Below, piece by piece: positions 1-8,566 of a stretch of 64,000 bases of DNA (positions within the stretch are counted from its first letter, which is position 1; the number at the start of each line of letters is the position of its first letter). The DNA is from 2-12-FULL-35-15 sp036386835 (lineage in GTDB: Bacteria > Bacteroidota > Bacteroidia > 2-12-FULL-35-15). Made by a program: the position numbers and the translations under genes. Below the pieces are notes generated by a model. That model was not told where the DNA came from. It ran no database searches and saw only the letters and a list, made by a program, of their open reading frames with translations. The DNA lies in the NCBI GenBank assembly GCA_036386835.1, contig DASVUX010000028.1, positions 1 through 64,000 of the forward strand, written 5' to 3'.

Positions 1-579
1 TTTGACAAAGTGCACAAGCAAATCAGCCAGATCAAGCAGGATATCTGGCTCGAACTGAATGATGAGCTTACAGCCCTTGAAAAAGTTAAGGTCATTAACC
101 ACATTTTATTTGATGTTCATAATTTCAGCGGGAACACTACAAATTACCATGCCCCCCAGAACTCTTATATCAATAATGTACTTGAAAGTAAAAAAGGGAA
201 CCCGCTTCTACTTTCCATCATCTATACCATACTTGCCCAAACGCTGGACATCCCGATTTACGGGGTGAACCTTCCGGAGCATTTTATCCTGTGCTATACC
301 AACGCGGACCACGAGGTTTTACCGGAAATGATCGATGACAGCAACAGCAATGTCCTTTTTTACATTAATCCTTTCAGTAAGGGTGCTGTATTCGGAAGGA
401 AAGAAATCGATGCCTTTTTAAAGCAGCTGAAACTGGAACCTCTTGCAAGCTTTTATGAGCCATGCTCTAATCTTGAGATCATCAAAAGGCTACTGCGCAA
501 CCTGGTTTCATCTTATGAAAAACTTGGATATCCTGATAAAAGCGAAGAGCTGCAGCGGCTGCTTAACTCACTTGGCTAA
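1..579 (+). CDS. SirB1-like transglutaminase-fold protein, 5' end cut off
   Basis: The reading frame is open from the first base of the window, so the GTG at base 10 is probably internal and the true start lies upstream. The visible C-terminal part has the pattern of the SirB1/Transglut_core2 family: a YHAPQNSYINNVL segment, then KGNPLLLSIIY and a conserved PEHFILCY. SirB1-family proteins are usually about 270-280 residues, so roughly a third is missing here. The family has a transglutaminase-like fold, and its role in Bacteroidota is not established. The gene converges on the minus-strand DinB-like gene with a gap of only 3 bases. Family assignment is from remembered motifs. Confidence 0.7.
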   Translation, partial: FDKVHKQISQIKQDIWLELNDELTALEKVKVINHILFDVHNFSGNTTNYHAPQNSYINNVLESKKGNPLLLSIIYTILAQTLDIPIYGVNLPEHFILCYTNADHEVLPEMIDDSNSNVLFYINPFSKGAVFGRKEIDAFLKQLKLEPLASFYEPCSNLEIIKRLLRNLVSSYEKLGYPDKSEELQRLLNSLG

Positions 580-582
580 TAG

Positions 583-1047
583 TTACAGCAGGCCGAATTG
601 TTTGCAGTGATGAACCGCATGCTTGTGAAACAGGTGTGTCCATTCCTCAAAATTAAGATCGCCAAAGAATGAATTCGTGATCGTTGCTCCCCTGTTATTT
701 TCAAAATAAGCGATAAAAGCAGCGGTCTCTTTTTCCACTTCAGCGATGGCTTCATCCATGCCCGCTTTTTTCACAGGCATCGCCTCTTCAGGCATTAAAG
801 CATTTCTTGTATTCGGTTTGAATTCCTTGTCGCTCATTGCGAACTCTTTATACTTTCCCACATGTTCTGCCGGGGTGTGGAGTACCTGGTTATTCTTACC
901 GGTTGCAAAGCTTATAGACTCTGCCATGTGTTCCACCATTTGCTGGGCGTTCATCACACCCCATGCGCCTTTCGCATTTGGATCAAGTTTTTTAAGCAAT
1001 GCGGGAAATTCGTTCTGAAGGAAATTTAGTTTGTCCATTTTTACCAA
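583..1047 (-). CDS. DinB/DUF1569-like protein
   Basis: This 154-residue protein has the DinB-like four-helix pattern. An early histidine sits in QQMVEHMAESISF, and a C-terminal HKHAVHHCKQFGLL supplies the clustered histidines that bind metal in the DinB/YfiT superfamily. A start three codons downstream (MDKLNFL) is equally possible. The gene ends the minus-strand run that begins with the phenylacetate genes. I have an uncertain memory that some Bacteroidota PaaZ proteins carry a similar extra domain, which could explain its place here, but that is inference. The reaction is unknown. Confidence 0.6.
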   Translation of the reverse strand: MVKMDKLNFLQNEFPALLKKLDPNAKGAWGVMNAQQMVEHMAESISFATGKNNQVLHTPAEHVGKYKEFAMSDKEFKPNTRNALMPEEAMPVKKAGMDEAIAEVEKETAAFIAYFENNRGATITNSFFGDLNFEEWTHLFHKHAVHHCKQFGLL

Positions 1048-1113
1048 TTATTGCTGATATCTGTAAGGATCATTATTATATCTTAAAAAGGATGATTTTA
1101 CTGCCGCTTCCTA

Positions 1114-1563
1114 TTAATCATTTTCTTTTTTCTGCTTAAGCTCCTTCGGGAAATCTGATTTCAGGATATAGACCCCATCCATCGGGTTCTCCATGGGCAA
1201 TGTATCTTTAAGATAGAAATACATGTGCACCTCATCGTTCTTTTCATCAATGATCTTTTGTGTTTTTTTGATCAGCTTTTTGGAAACTGCAAACATAGAA
1301 CGCTGCCCGTTATCCAGGAGACAATCGATCACAGACATCTCAAAAATCTCAAAGCTGAATTCTGTATTATCAGGATAATAACCAGCGAGGGTGTAAATGC
1401 TGTTGTTCTTTATTTTGAAATCCTTTACATTTCCTGCAACCTTAAATTCATCTTCCCAGAGATGTTTGATGTTCTCTTCGGATTCTTCCCCGTCATGAAG
1501 GTCATCAGCAAAACCCTGACTGAAATCGGAGTTAACAAGTATAAAGTGTAAATGAAGATTCAT
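1114..1563 (-). CDS. Hypothetical acidic protein, 149 aa
   Basis: I do not recognise this protein. It is acidic with an internal GEESEEN stretch, has no signal peptide or membrane segment, and ends in a charged tail (KQKKEND). It reads as a soluble cytoplasmic protein. It lies in the same direction as its neighbours, with about 50-65 bases on each side, so it may be co-transcribed with the YCII-domain gene upstream. The opposite-strand open frame over the same bases has no recognisable features and is treated as a shadow. Confidence 0.55.
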   Translation of the reverse strand: MNLHLHFILVNSDFSQGFADDLHDGEESEENIKHLWEDEFKVAGNVKDFKIKNNSIYTLAGYYPDNTEFSFEIFEMSVIDCLLDNGQRSMFAVSKKLIKKTQKIIDEKNDEVHMYFYLKDTLPMENPMDGVYILKSDFPKELKQKKEND

Positions 1564-1615
1564 AATTTATATTATGCTGTTTTAATTGTCTACTACCTAT
1601 TGATCAACTCCACTA

Positions 1616-2011
1616 TCACTTCAATGAAACACCTTTTGCCGAATAGAACGGGTGAACTTCTACCATCAGCCGTCCTGCCTTTACCATCGGATCTTCATTC
1701 GCTAATTTTTCGGCCTCCTCTTTGGTTGCCACATTATAAATACAGATCCCGCGGATATCAATATTATCCATCAAAGGCCCGCAGATATCCATTTTTCCGT
1801 CATTTGCCATTTTTTCCAAATGTGCAATGTGCTGTTCCTGTAATTTCTGAACCGTAACAGAATCCTGGCTGCGGTCAGGTCCCTTCTTAAGAAATACAAG
1901 ATAATAGGTCTTCATTTCGTATTTCTGCTCCAACTTGTTTTTCTCCTGTGCCGAAAGCGTTGCTGAAAACACCAGGAGCATCAGGACGATTAGTGATCTT
2001 ATAGTTTTCAT
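1616..2011 (-). CDS. Secreted YCII-domain protein
   Basis: A signal peptide (residues 1 to about 21, ending in ATLSAQ) precedes a YCII-like alpha-beta domain. Diagnostic pieces are YYLVFLKKGPDR, HIAHLEKMANDGKM, GPLMDN and a DPMVKAGRLMVEVHPF end. YCII-type proteins are small dimeric ferredoxin-fold proteins with a conserved His-Asp pair. Secreted versions occur in Bacteroidota with no settled function. The start codon is only 5 bases after the paaY stop, so the two are very probably co-transcribed, but nothing else ties it to phenylacetate breakdown. Confidence 0.7.
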   Translation of the reverse strand: MKTIRSLIVLMLLVFSATLSAQEKNKLEQKYEMKTYYLVFLKKGPDRSQDSVTVQKLQEQHIAHLEKMANDGKMDICGPLMDNIDIRGICIYNVATKEEAEKLANEDPMVKAGRLMVEVHPFYSAKGVSLK

Positions 2012-2016
2012 AAGTG

Positions 2017-2607
2017 CTATTTACTTTCCTTCCATGTCTTATAAATATCCTGTTGTTTCGGACGGTTTTCCTCTATTTCGCGTAAAGGTTCACAGGGTTT
2101 CAATGTCGCCCTGCAATCCGCAGGTAATTGCTGGTACAACCTGGTTCCCTGGGTTTTCCATGCGATCATCTCCTCGCTCACATCTTTTACGATCTTGCCG
2201 GGATTACCCACCACCACTGTCTTTTCGGGGATCGCTGTTCCGGCCGGCACAAAACATAAGGCCCCGATGATGCAGTTATCACCGATCACCGCATTGTCCA
2301 TTACAACCGCATTCATTCCAACGAGCACATTCCTTCCGATAGTCCCGCCATGGATAATGGCGCCATGCCCGATATGTGCCGCTTCCTTTAAAAGCACCGT
2401 AGTACCGGGGAACATGTGAATGGTGCAGTTCTCCTGCACATTACAGCCATCCTCTATGATGATCTGCCCCCAGTCACCACGGATTGCAGCGCCCGGCCCG
2501 ATATAAACATCTTTTCCAATGATCACATTCCCGGTAACCGTAGCATTCGGATGAATGAACGCGCTTTCATGGATGACTGGCCTGTAGCCGTTAAATTCAA
2601 ATATCAT
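2017..2607 (-). CDS. paaY: PaaY-like hexapeptide-repeat thioesterase / gamma-carbonic anhydrase-like protein
   Basis: The protein is a left-handed beta-helix of hexapeptide repeats (residues about 10-145) with gamma-class metal-ligand histidines in NCTIHMFPG and HIGHGAIIHGG. The C-terminal part, including MIAWKTQGTRLYQQLP, matches PaaY proteins. Its 196 residues are the usual PaaY length. PaaY is a thioesterase thought to remove dead-end CoA esters that form when the phenylacetate pathway stalls. It lies 69 bases downstream of paaJ, which fits this role. The alternative is a generic gamma-carbonic anhydrase paralogue, but context and the C-terminus favour PaaY. Confidence 0.85.
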   Translation of the reverse strand: MIFEFNGYRPVIHESAFIHPNATVTGNVIIGKDVYIGPGAAIRGDWGQIIIEDGCNVQENCTIHMFPGTTVLLKEAAHIGHGAIIHGGTIGRNVLVGMNAVVMDNAVIGDNCIIGALCFVPAGTAIPEKTVVVGNPGKIVKDVSEEMIAWKTQGTRLYQQLPADCRATLKPCEPLREIEENRPKQQDIYKTWKESK

Positions 2608-2676
2608 TTAAGATTTTCTTATTAAGGATTCTTGGATTTAATAGTTCTTATCTGGGAATAAATAAATCCTAAATTC

Positions 2677-3885
2677 TTAGACTTTTTCTATTATGACCGC
2701 ATAACCCTGCCCCACTCCGATACACATGGTAACCAATGCATATCGTTTATCCTGCTCCTGAAGTTCAATTGCTGCTGTGTTTAGCAATCTCGCCCCGCTC
2801 ACGCCAAGAGGATGCCCCAATGCTATCGCCCCGCCATTGGGGTTGATACGCGGGTCATTGTCTGCAAGTCCCCAGGCACGTGTGCATGCCAATACCTGTG
2901 CAGCAAAAGCCTCATTCAGCTCTATGATGTCCATGTCTTTCATTGTGAGGCCTGCGCGTTTTAACGCCATGTTTGAAGCCTCTACAGGCCCGATCCCCAT
3001 GATGCGCGGTTCAACTCCCGCTACACCGCTGGAAATGATCCTTGCTTTTGGTTTTAAATTGTATTTTTTTACTGCGTCTTCGGAAGCAAGAAGTATTGCT
3101 GCTGCTCCGTCATTTAAACCCGATGCATTTCCTGCAGTAACACTTCCGCCTTCTTTTTTAAAAGCGCCTTTTAATTTTGATAAACCTTCTAAACTTGTAT
3201 CCGCCCGCATAAATTCATCCCTGTCAAAAATTTTCGGATCACCTTTTTTCTGCGGGATGTGCACCGGGACTATTTCCTTTGCAAATCGTCCCTTTTCCTG
3301 TGCTGCGGCTGCCTTCTGCTGGCTCCAGAATGCAAATTTATCCTGGTCTTCGCGGCTAATTTTATAAAGCTCAACAAGGTTTTCCGCAGTTTCCCCCATG
3401 GCATCAACACCGTAGGCTTCTTTCATCTTAGGATTAATGAACCTCCACCCGAAACTGGAATCAAACATTTGCTGGTCACGGCCGAATGGAGAAGAAGCTT
3501 TTGACATCACCCAGGGTCCTCTCGTCATATTCTCAACACCACCCGAGATCATCAGCTCGCCTTCACCGCACATGATCGCTCTTGCAGCGGCAATGCTGGC
3601 TGACAGACCTGAAGCGCACAAACGGTTCACGGTTTCACCGGGAACCTGGCAAGGCAAACCGGCAAGCAATAAAGCCATCCGGGCCACATTACGGTTATCT
3701 TCTCCCGACTGGTTTGCACAGCCCATGATCACATCCGCGATCTCCTTCTGATCGACAGACGGATTTCGTTTCATTAATTCTTTAAGAACTATTGCAGCGA
3801 GATCATCGGGACGCACAGTTGATAATGTTCCCCCGAAATTTCCTATCGGGGTGCGGATGCCGTCTATTATATATGCGTTTTTCAT
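2677..3885 (-). CDS. paaJ: Beta-ketoadipyl-CoA / 3-oxo-5,6-dehydrosuberyl-CoA thiolase
   Basis: This is a thiolase of usual length (402 aa). It has the acyl-accepting cysteine at C90 in NRLCASGLSA, the catalytic histidine at H358 in GHPLGVSGAR and the second cysteine at C388 in CIGVGQG. In the phenylacetate pathway PaaJ performs the two thiolytic steps that release acetyl-CoA and give succinyl-CoA. The family alone does not separate PaaJ from acetyl-CoA acetyltransferases; the surrounding paa genes do. Between it and paaI lies a broken four-helix-bundle gene, so it may be transcribed separately from paaI. Confidence 0.88.
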   Translation of the reverse strand: MKNAYIIDGIRTPIGNFGGTLSTVRPDDLAAIVLKELMKRNPSVDQKEIADVIMGCANQSGEDNRNVARMALLLAGLPCQVPGETVNRLCASGLSASIAAARAIMCGEGELMISGGVENMTRGPWVMSKASSPFGRDQQMFDSSFGWRFINPKMKEAYGVDAMGETAENLVELYKISREDQDKFAFWSQQKAAAAQEKGRFAKEIVPVHIPQKKGDPKIFDRDEFMRADTSLEGLSKLKGAFKKEGGSVTAGNASGLNDGAAAILLASEDAVKKYNLKPKARIISSGVAGVEPRIMGIGPVEASNMALKRAGLTMKDMDIIELNEAFAAQVLACTRAWGLADNDPRINPNGGAIALGHPLGVSGARLLNTAAIELQEQDKRYALVTMCIGVGQGYAVIIEKV

Positions 3886-4003
3886 TGAATATGGTTAATT
3901 TGAAAATGGTTAATTTGTTAAATCAGGCTGTTGTTAGACTCTGCTTTTTTCCTTCTTCAGATATGAAATATAACCATTTATTATTTTTAAAATATGAGTA
4001 ATT

Positions 4004-4299
4004 CTATTTTCTATAATCATCGAGAGTAGCTTTATCAATATAATCACAATCATGAGCGCAAATCAAATGATCTAAAACTTCATTGAGTGATCCTTTTGAG
4101 TGGCGACAAAATTGAATGTTCTCCTGATAGGAAAACGTCCATCCCTCAGCAATATTAGCTGTACTGAGCGAGAGGCTCTGATTAATTGATCAGTAAGCCT
4201 GTATTTTTCTTCTGAGGGAAATCTTTTAACAGTAATTGCGATGTCATTTCGCAATTGCCTGGAGAGCTTCCATGATTCCAGATCTTCAAAATTTTGCAT
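4004..4299 (-). pseudogene. Four-helix-bundle protein (23S rRNA IVP family), frameshifted
   Basis: The intact start (MQNFEDLESWKLSRQL and RLTDQLIRASRSV) is typical of the small four-helix-bundle family that includes proteins from 23S rRNA intervening sequences. After RASRSV the frame is lost. Reading on in the next frame restores the family pattern (TANIAEG, SYQENIQFC, KGSLNEV) to a TAG stop at 4004. One missing base near 4158-4162 explains it, and there is no homopolymer at that spot. These genes are common single-gene insertions in Bacteroidota. This one interrupts the paaI-paaJ gap. Confidence 0.75.
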
Positions 4300-4335
4300 T
4301 AATCGTCCCCAGCCTAAATTAACAATTCAACTCAA

Positions 4336-4758
4336 TTAACTAATTAACCACTCTTTTCCCGTCCTGTACACTGTGCCCTTAAAAAAAGCAACCTTTTCAT
4401 CTTTCTGGTTTGAGATCTCAATGTGATAAGTTCCTGTTTTATTGGTCAGGCTAAGCTGTTTCGCTTCGCAAGTCAGCTCATCATGTACATTGACTGCTAT
4501 TGCAAAAGAAATAGAACATTCCAGCGCAACACTCAATCTGCCATAAGCATTTGATGCAAATGCAAGAGCGCTGTCAGCAAACGAGAATGCGATCCCTCCG
4601 TGCGCTATGCCGAAACCGTTTACCATTTCTTCACGGACCTTCATTTTGAGAATACAATGGCCTTCTTCAACAAGAACTTTTTGAATCCCAAGCCACTCGC
4701 TGAATTTATCTTCAGCCAGCATTTTATCAACAATTTTCACAGCTGAATTGTTCGCCAT
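4336..4758 (-). CDS. paaI: PaaI hotdog-fold acyl-CoA thioesterase
   Basis: This 140-residue hotdog thioesterase has the PaaI signature: NGFGIAHGGIAFSFADSALAF, with the HGG turn and the acidic residue of ADSA. PaaI hydrolyses phenylacetyl-CoA and ring-hydroxylated phenylacetyl-CoA, probably as a detoxifying or CoA-rescuing step. Length is normal. The gene starts about 110 bases downstream of a strong terminator that follows paaH, so it probably has its own promoter, although I see no clear one. Assignment rests on motif plus context. Confidence 0.85.
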   Translation of the reverse strand: MANNSAVKIVDKMLAEDKFSEWLGIQKVLVEEGHCILKMKVREEMVNGFGIAHGGIAFSFADSALAFASNAYGRLSVALECSISFAIAVNVHDELTCEAKQLSLTNKTGTYHIEISNQKDEKVAFFKGTVYRTGKEWLIS

Positions 4759-4860
4759 AAATATCTTTTTTTCAGGATGGAATAAGTCTTACAAAGTTAT
4801 TAAAAGAAATGGGTTTTCACGACCCGTAAAAGCAGAAATTAGTGGAATCCAGGCCCTAAA

Positions 4861-4897
4861 AAAAGCAAAAAAGCCTGTGGCCGGGCCACAGGCTTAA
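4861..4897 (-). terminator. Strong rho-independent terminator after paaH
   Basis: Bases 4871-4895 form a near-perfect inverted repeat, AAGCCTGTGGCC and GGCCACAGGCTT around one G. Read on the minus strand it is followed by a T-rich tract, about 20 bases past the paaH stop. It should end the paaG-paaH transcript before paaI. Confidence 0.85.
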
Positions 4898-4914
4898 CTC
4901 AGAAAAATTTGTAT

Positions 4915-6069
4915 TTAGTAAAAGGTTTTCCCTTCTTTTGTCATACGCTTGAGCAGTGCTGAAGGCCGGTAACGGTCTTCCTGGTACTCTTCGTACAAAC
5001 CGCTGAGAATATTGAGGATGATCTGGAGCCCGATCTCATCTGCCCATTTCAGGAGGCCCTTCGGATAATTCACCCCTTTCGTCATTGCAAGATCAAGATC
5101 TCTTGCAGATGCAAGCCCTAAGTGAAGTGAATCAACAGCTTCATTGATCAGCATCGAGATAACCCTGTAAAAAATGGCCTTACCCAGTTCTTCCACCTCA
5201 ACAGGTTTCGGCATTTCGGCACCAGGTGCATAATTGTAGTACCCTCTTCCTGTCTTGCGTCCGAATAATTTTGCTTCGTATAATCGTTTTTGTGTTAAAG
5301 ACGGTTTGAACCGCGGTTCATAAAAAAACTGTGTCCACACACTCTCTGTCACCTTGTAATTAATGTCATTCCCGATAAAATCCATGAGCTCGAAAGGGCC
5401 CATTCTGAATCCTCCAACCGTACGCATTGCCCAGTCGATTGTCGCGAAATCCGCAATCCCTTCTTCATATATCCGGATAGATTCGCCATAAAATGCACGC
5501 GCCACGCGGTTAACGATAAAGCCGGGTGTATCCTTTGCAAGCACTGTGACCTTCCCCCATTTATCAATCAGCTCTTTCGATTTTTTTACTGTGTTTTCAT
5601 CCGTAAGGATCCCGGGAATGATCTCTACCAGGGGCATTAAGGGTGCAGGATTGAAAAAATGTATCCCAATCACCCGTTCCGCTTTTTTGCATGCTGATGC
5701 TATTGAAGCAATTGAAAGGGAAGAAGTATTGCTTGCAAGGATACAGGTGTCGCTCACAATAGTTTCCAGTTCGGAAAAAACTTTCTGTTTTACTTCAATA
5801 TCTTCTACTATCGCTTCAATTATCAAACCGCAGCTTTTAAAATCAGGCAGGCTGTTTACATAGCTGGTCCTTTTGGTAATCGATTCTGCATCTGCTAAAC
5901 TGATCTTTTGTTTTTCCACCAGTTTCCCAAGGGTTGAAGCAAGGTCAGCCTTAGCCTTATCAAGGGCCCCGGGGCTGTTGTCATATATTAATACTTCGTG
6001 CCCGGAAGTGGCAGCTACCTGTGCAATACCTGCTCCCATCGCACCTGATCCTATTATTCCAATTTGCAT
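4915..6069 (-). CDS. paaH: 3-hydroxyacyl-CoA dehydrogenase (PaaH type)
   Basis: The N-terminal Rossmann fold opens with the NAD-binding GSGAMGAGIAQ (from residue 7), followed by the HFFNPAPLMPLVEI block that carries the catalytic histidine. The C-terminal helical domain is present twice, as in PaaH-type enzymes (KDTPGFIVNR, then a second segment near KGVNYPKGLLKWAD). At 384 residues it is shorter than proteobacterial PaaH (about 475-510), but nothing appears missing from the catalytic core. It oxidises 3-hydroxyadipyl-CoA to 3-oxoadipyl-CoA, the substrate of PaaJ. It lies 60 bases after paaG and ends at a strong terminator. Confidence 0.87.
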   Translation of the reverse strand: MQIGIIGSGAMGAGIAQVAATSGHEVLIYDNSPGALDKAKADLASTLGKLVEKQKISLADAESITKRTSYVNSLPDFKSCGLIIEAIVEDIEVKQKVFSELETIVSDTCILASNTSSLSIASIASACKKAERVIGIHFFNPAPLMPLVEIIPGILTDENTVKKSKELIDKWGKVTVLAKDTPGFIVNRVARAFYGESIRIYEEGIADFATIDWAMRTVGGFRMGPFELMDFIGNDINYKVTESVWTQFFYEPRFKPSLTQKRLYEAKLFGRKTGRGYYNYAPGAEMPKPVEVEELGKAIFYRVISMLINEAVDSLHLGLASARDLDLAMTKGVNYPKGLLKWADEIGLQIILNILSGLYEEYQEDRYRPSALLKRMTKEGKTFY

Positions 6070-6129
6070 ATATAAAAATTTAACCGCTGGACCTGCTGAT
6101 TTCGCAGGAGGAAAGCGGAGTTAATATTA

Positions 6130-6909
6130 TTATTGTCCCTTAAAAGCAGGTTTTCTTTTTTCAAGAAACGCATTTACACCTTCATTATAATCATAAGTCT
6201 GTGCGGCTACAACCTGTTCATCACCTTCAGCTTTTAGCTGGGCATCAAGCGAATTATTCACAGAACCGTTCAGTAATTTTTTTGTTAAGCCGATCCCTTT
6301 CGTAGGCATATCAGCTAATGTCCTCGCGATGGTGAATGCTTCAGCCTGCAAAACCGCATCATCACTTACTTTATAGATCATCCCCATCTTTTCTGCATCC
6401 TGGGCCCCAATTTTATCGCCTAACATCATCAGGGCAGATGCCTTTCCAAAACCTATGAGCCTAGGTAAAAAAAATGTGCCGCCACTGTCGGGGATCAAAC
6501 CAATTTTACTGAAAGCCTGGATAAATGATGCGGAGCTTCCGGCAATCACAACATCGCATGCAAGCGCAATATTTGCACCCGCGCCTGCAGCAACTCCGTT
6601 GACCGCACAGATAACAGGCTTTTCAATATTCCTGATCTTTAAAATTATAGGATTATAATGTTCACGAACGATCCTTTCTATTCCCGGCCCACTTTTATCC
6701 ATGGCCTCGGAAAGGTCCTGCCCCGCACAAAAAGCTTTGCCTTCCCCGGTTAAATATACCGCGCGGATGTTCTTATCTGAACTCGCTGTATCAAGGGCTG
6801 ACTGCAGCTCAAGTGCCATCTCACGGTTAAAGCTGTTAAATTTATCCGGGCGGTTAAGCGTGATCTTTAAAACACTTCCTTCGGTTTCGGTTTTGATGTA
6901 TGTTGCCAT
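6130..6909 (-). CDS. paaG: Enoyl-CoA hydratase/isomerase family protein, PaaG (ring 1,2-epoxyphenylacetyl-CoA isomerase)
   Basis: This crotonase-fold protein has the CoA-binding and oxyanion-hole segments AFCAGQDLSEAM and AAGAGANIALACDVV and a C-terminal NAFLEKRKPAFKG, typical of PaaG/PaaF-like proteins. PaaG isomerises the ring epoxide to oxepin-CoA. A longer frame reaches 6960, but a TATATTTG promoter box lies at 6946-6953. The start MATYIKTE at 6909 is therefore preferred, giving 260 residues, the normal family length. Only one crotonase gene is present, so whether PaaF activity is encoded elsewhere or covered by this protein is unknown. Confidence 0.85.
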   Translation of the reverse strand: MATYIKTETEGSVLKITLNRPDKFNSFNREMALELQSALDTASSDKNIRAVYLTGEGKAFCAGQDLSEAMDKSGPGIERIVREHYNPIILKIRNIEKPVICAVNGVAAGAGANIALACDVVIAGSSASFIQAFSKIGLIPDSGGTFFLPRLIGFGKASALMMLGDKIGAQDAEKMGMIYKVSDDAVLQAEAFTIARTLADMPTKGIGLTKKLLNGSVNNSLDAQLKAEGDEQVVAAQTYDYNEGVNAFLEKRKPAFKGQ

Positions 6910-6945
6910 AGGTTTTGCAGGGAAAATTAATATTTCTTTTGCAAT

Positions 6946-6953
6946 CAAATATA
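6946..6953 (-). promoter_or_regulatory. Putative -7 element upstream of paaG
   Basis: On the minus strand this reads TATATTTG, an exact match to the Bacteroidota TAnnTTTG box. No good TTTG lies at the -33 distance. It falls inside the longer possible reading frame of paaG, which supports the start at 6909 and a leader of about 30 bases. Confidence 0.45.
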
Positions 6954-6994
6954 ACAGCAAATTCAGATAAAAGGGGAATAGGATTGGATAAATT

Positions 6995-8509
6995 TTATTC
7001 TTTCAGGAAAGTGATCTCGTGAACAGAGCCCGCTCCGTTGGAATACTTCATAGTTGCATCAATCTGCCCGATCAGCCCGTTTATTATATCCATTCCGACA
7101 GAGGACTCGGGGATCAATTTCACATTATACCCGGGCCCGTTGTCAGAGATCCTGAGGGATACCATTTTATTGCTCTCGGAAAGTGAAATGCCGATCTCAC
7201 CTCTTATCCCTTTACTGAACGCATGCTTATAGGAATTGGTCACCAGCTCATTAACAATAAGGGCAAGGGGGATGGCAGTTGAAACATCCAGCTGAACAGA
7301 ATCAATATTTTTATTTATAGAAATTTCCTGTCCTGCTACAGAGAACGAAGAATGGAGGTTTTTCAGGATCTCTTCTATATGCTCTTTAAAATTAATACTG
7401 GAGTATGATTTTGAAAGATAAAGAAGCTGGTGTACGGATGCGATTGAATCCAGACGGTTCCGCGACTCAGTGAAAAGGTTTTTATGATAATCATCCTTTG
7501 CTTTATTTGCCTGCAGATTCAAAAGGCTGGAAATGATGGCCAGGTTATTCTTTACCCGGTGGTGTACTTCCTTTAAAAGCACTTTCTGTTCATCAAGAGC
7601 TTCTTCAAGCTCATGTCGGGCCTGCTGCTTGGCACTGGTTTCCAAAGCCAGTGAAAGCATCTGGGCTGTCACGAGCCCGAACTTCTGCTCCTGCAGGTTC
7701 CATACCCGACTGGTATCCCGATGCTCAAAACACACAACCCCGATGATCTCCCCTTCTATTCTTACAGGAATATCCATCAGTGAATGGATCCGGTTGGGCT
7801 TCAGGTATGATTCCAGCATTTCTTTGGTTACCGGATCATTAAATGCATCGCTGGTCGTGATAATCATTTCGGTTTCGAACAGCCTGAAATATTTTGGCAT
7901 TTGTATCCGCTGCAGGTTCTCCTGCTCTACCATTTTATTAACGGCTGCATCAAAATTTCCGATACACTCTATTTCAGAATGATCATTGTTGAATACCCAG
8001 GCGTTTACTCTTTCAGTGTTCATTGCACGTGAGGCCATCTGAAGGATCTCATAAATTGCTTCCGCTTTTTTACCATCACGGATCTTTCTTGATTTTGAAA
8101 GCCTCTCTATTGCAACAGCTTTTCTGAGTATATCTTTGCGGATCTGCTTGTAAGACCTTCCGTCTTTAATGAATACAAAATACTGCTGATGCCCGTCACG
8201 GCCGGAATCCTCCGTGATAGTCATCCTCACCGGAATTTTATGTCCGGCCTTTGAAAGCACATCTGTATAAAGCTTATCATCTTTTTTTCTGCCGGCACTC
8301 TGGAGGATGAATTTAAGACCGTCTGCATTTTCCGGGAAAATAATATCGATAGGCTTTCCCGTTATATCGTCTGCTGAATAACCACTTAAAGAGAGGAATA
8401 CATTACTTGCAAAGAGGATTTTATAGCGTGCATCCAACACTATGATTCCCTCACCGAAGCTATCAATCAGGTGCTGGGATGATATGTTCCTGGAAGTAAA
8501 GAAAGGCAT
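6995..8509 (-). CDS. PAS-GAF sensor histidine kinase (HisKA_2 / LytS-like HATPase type)
   Basis: This 504-residue soluble kinase has a PAS domain (about 10-120, FGEGIIVLDARYKILFASN), a GAF domain (about 150-295), the phosphoacceptor motif EVHHRVKNNLAIISSLL with His316/His317, and a C-terminal HATPase with NELVTNSYKHAF and DNGPGYN. The HHRVKNNL form is the HisKA_2 type, often light- or redox-responsive in other bacteria. There is no transmembrane segment, so it senses something cytoplasmic. It sits in the same direction between paaD and paaG, 57 bases after paaD. No response regulator is nearby. A link to phenylacetate control is inference from position only. Confidence 0.85.
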   Translation of the reverse strand: MPFFTSRNISSQHLIDSFGEGIIVLDARYKILFASNVFLSLSGYSADDITGKPIDIIFPENADGLKFILQSAGRKKDDKLYTDVLSKAGHKIPVRMTITEDSGRDGHQQYFVFIKDGRSYKQIRKDILRKAVAIERLSKSRKIRDGKKAEAIYEILQMASRAMNTERVNAWVFNNDHSEIECIGNFDAAVNKMVEQENLQRIQMPKYFRLFETEMIITTSDAFNDPVTKEMLESYLKPNRIHSLMDIPVRIEGEIIGVVCFEHRDTSRVWNLQEQKFGLVTAQMLSLALETSAKQQARHELEEALDEQKVLLKEVHHRVKNNLAIISSLLNLQANKAKDDYHKNLFTESRNRLDSIASVHQLLYLSKSYSSINFKEHIEEILKNLHSSFSVAGQEISINKNIDSVQLDVSTAIPLALIVNELVTNSYKHAFSKGIRGEIGISLSESNKMVSLRISDNGPGYNVKLIPESSVGMDIINGLIGQIDATMKYSNGAGSVHEITFLKE

Positions 8510-8566
8510 TGGTCGGCTAATTTACAGTATTCATAGTAAAAATACGCAAATTAACCAGAGAGGCAA

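Noticed and set aside
2777..3367. 196-codon plus-strand frame opposite the thiolase gene
   Set aside because: It lies wholly antisense to a full-length thiolase with all catalytic motifs and has no recognisable domain.
7533..7982. 149-codon plus-strand frame inside the histidine kinase
   Set aside because: Antisense to the kinase core, with serine and cysteine-rich shadow composition.
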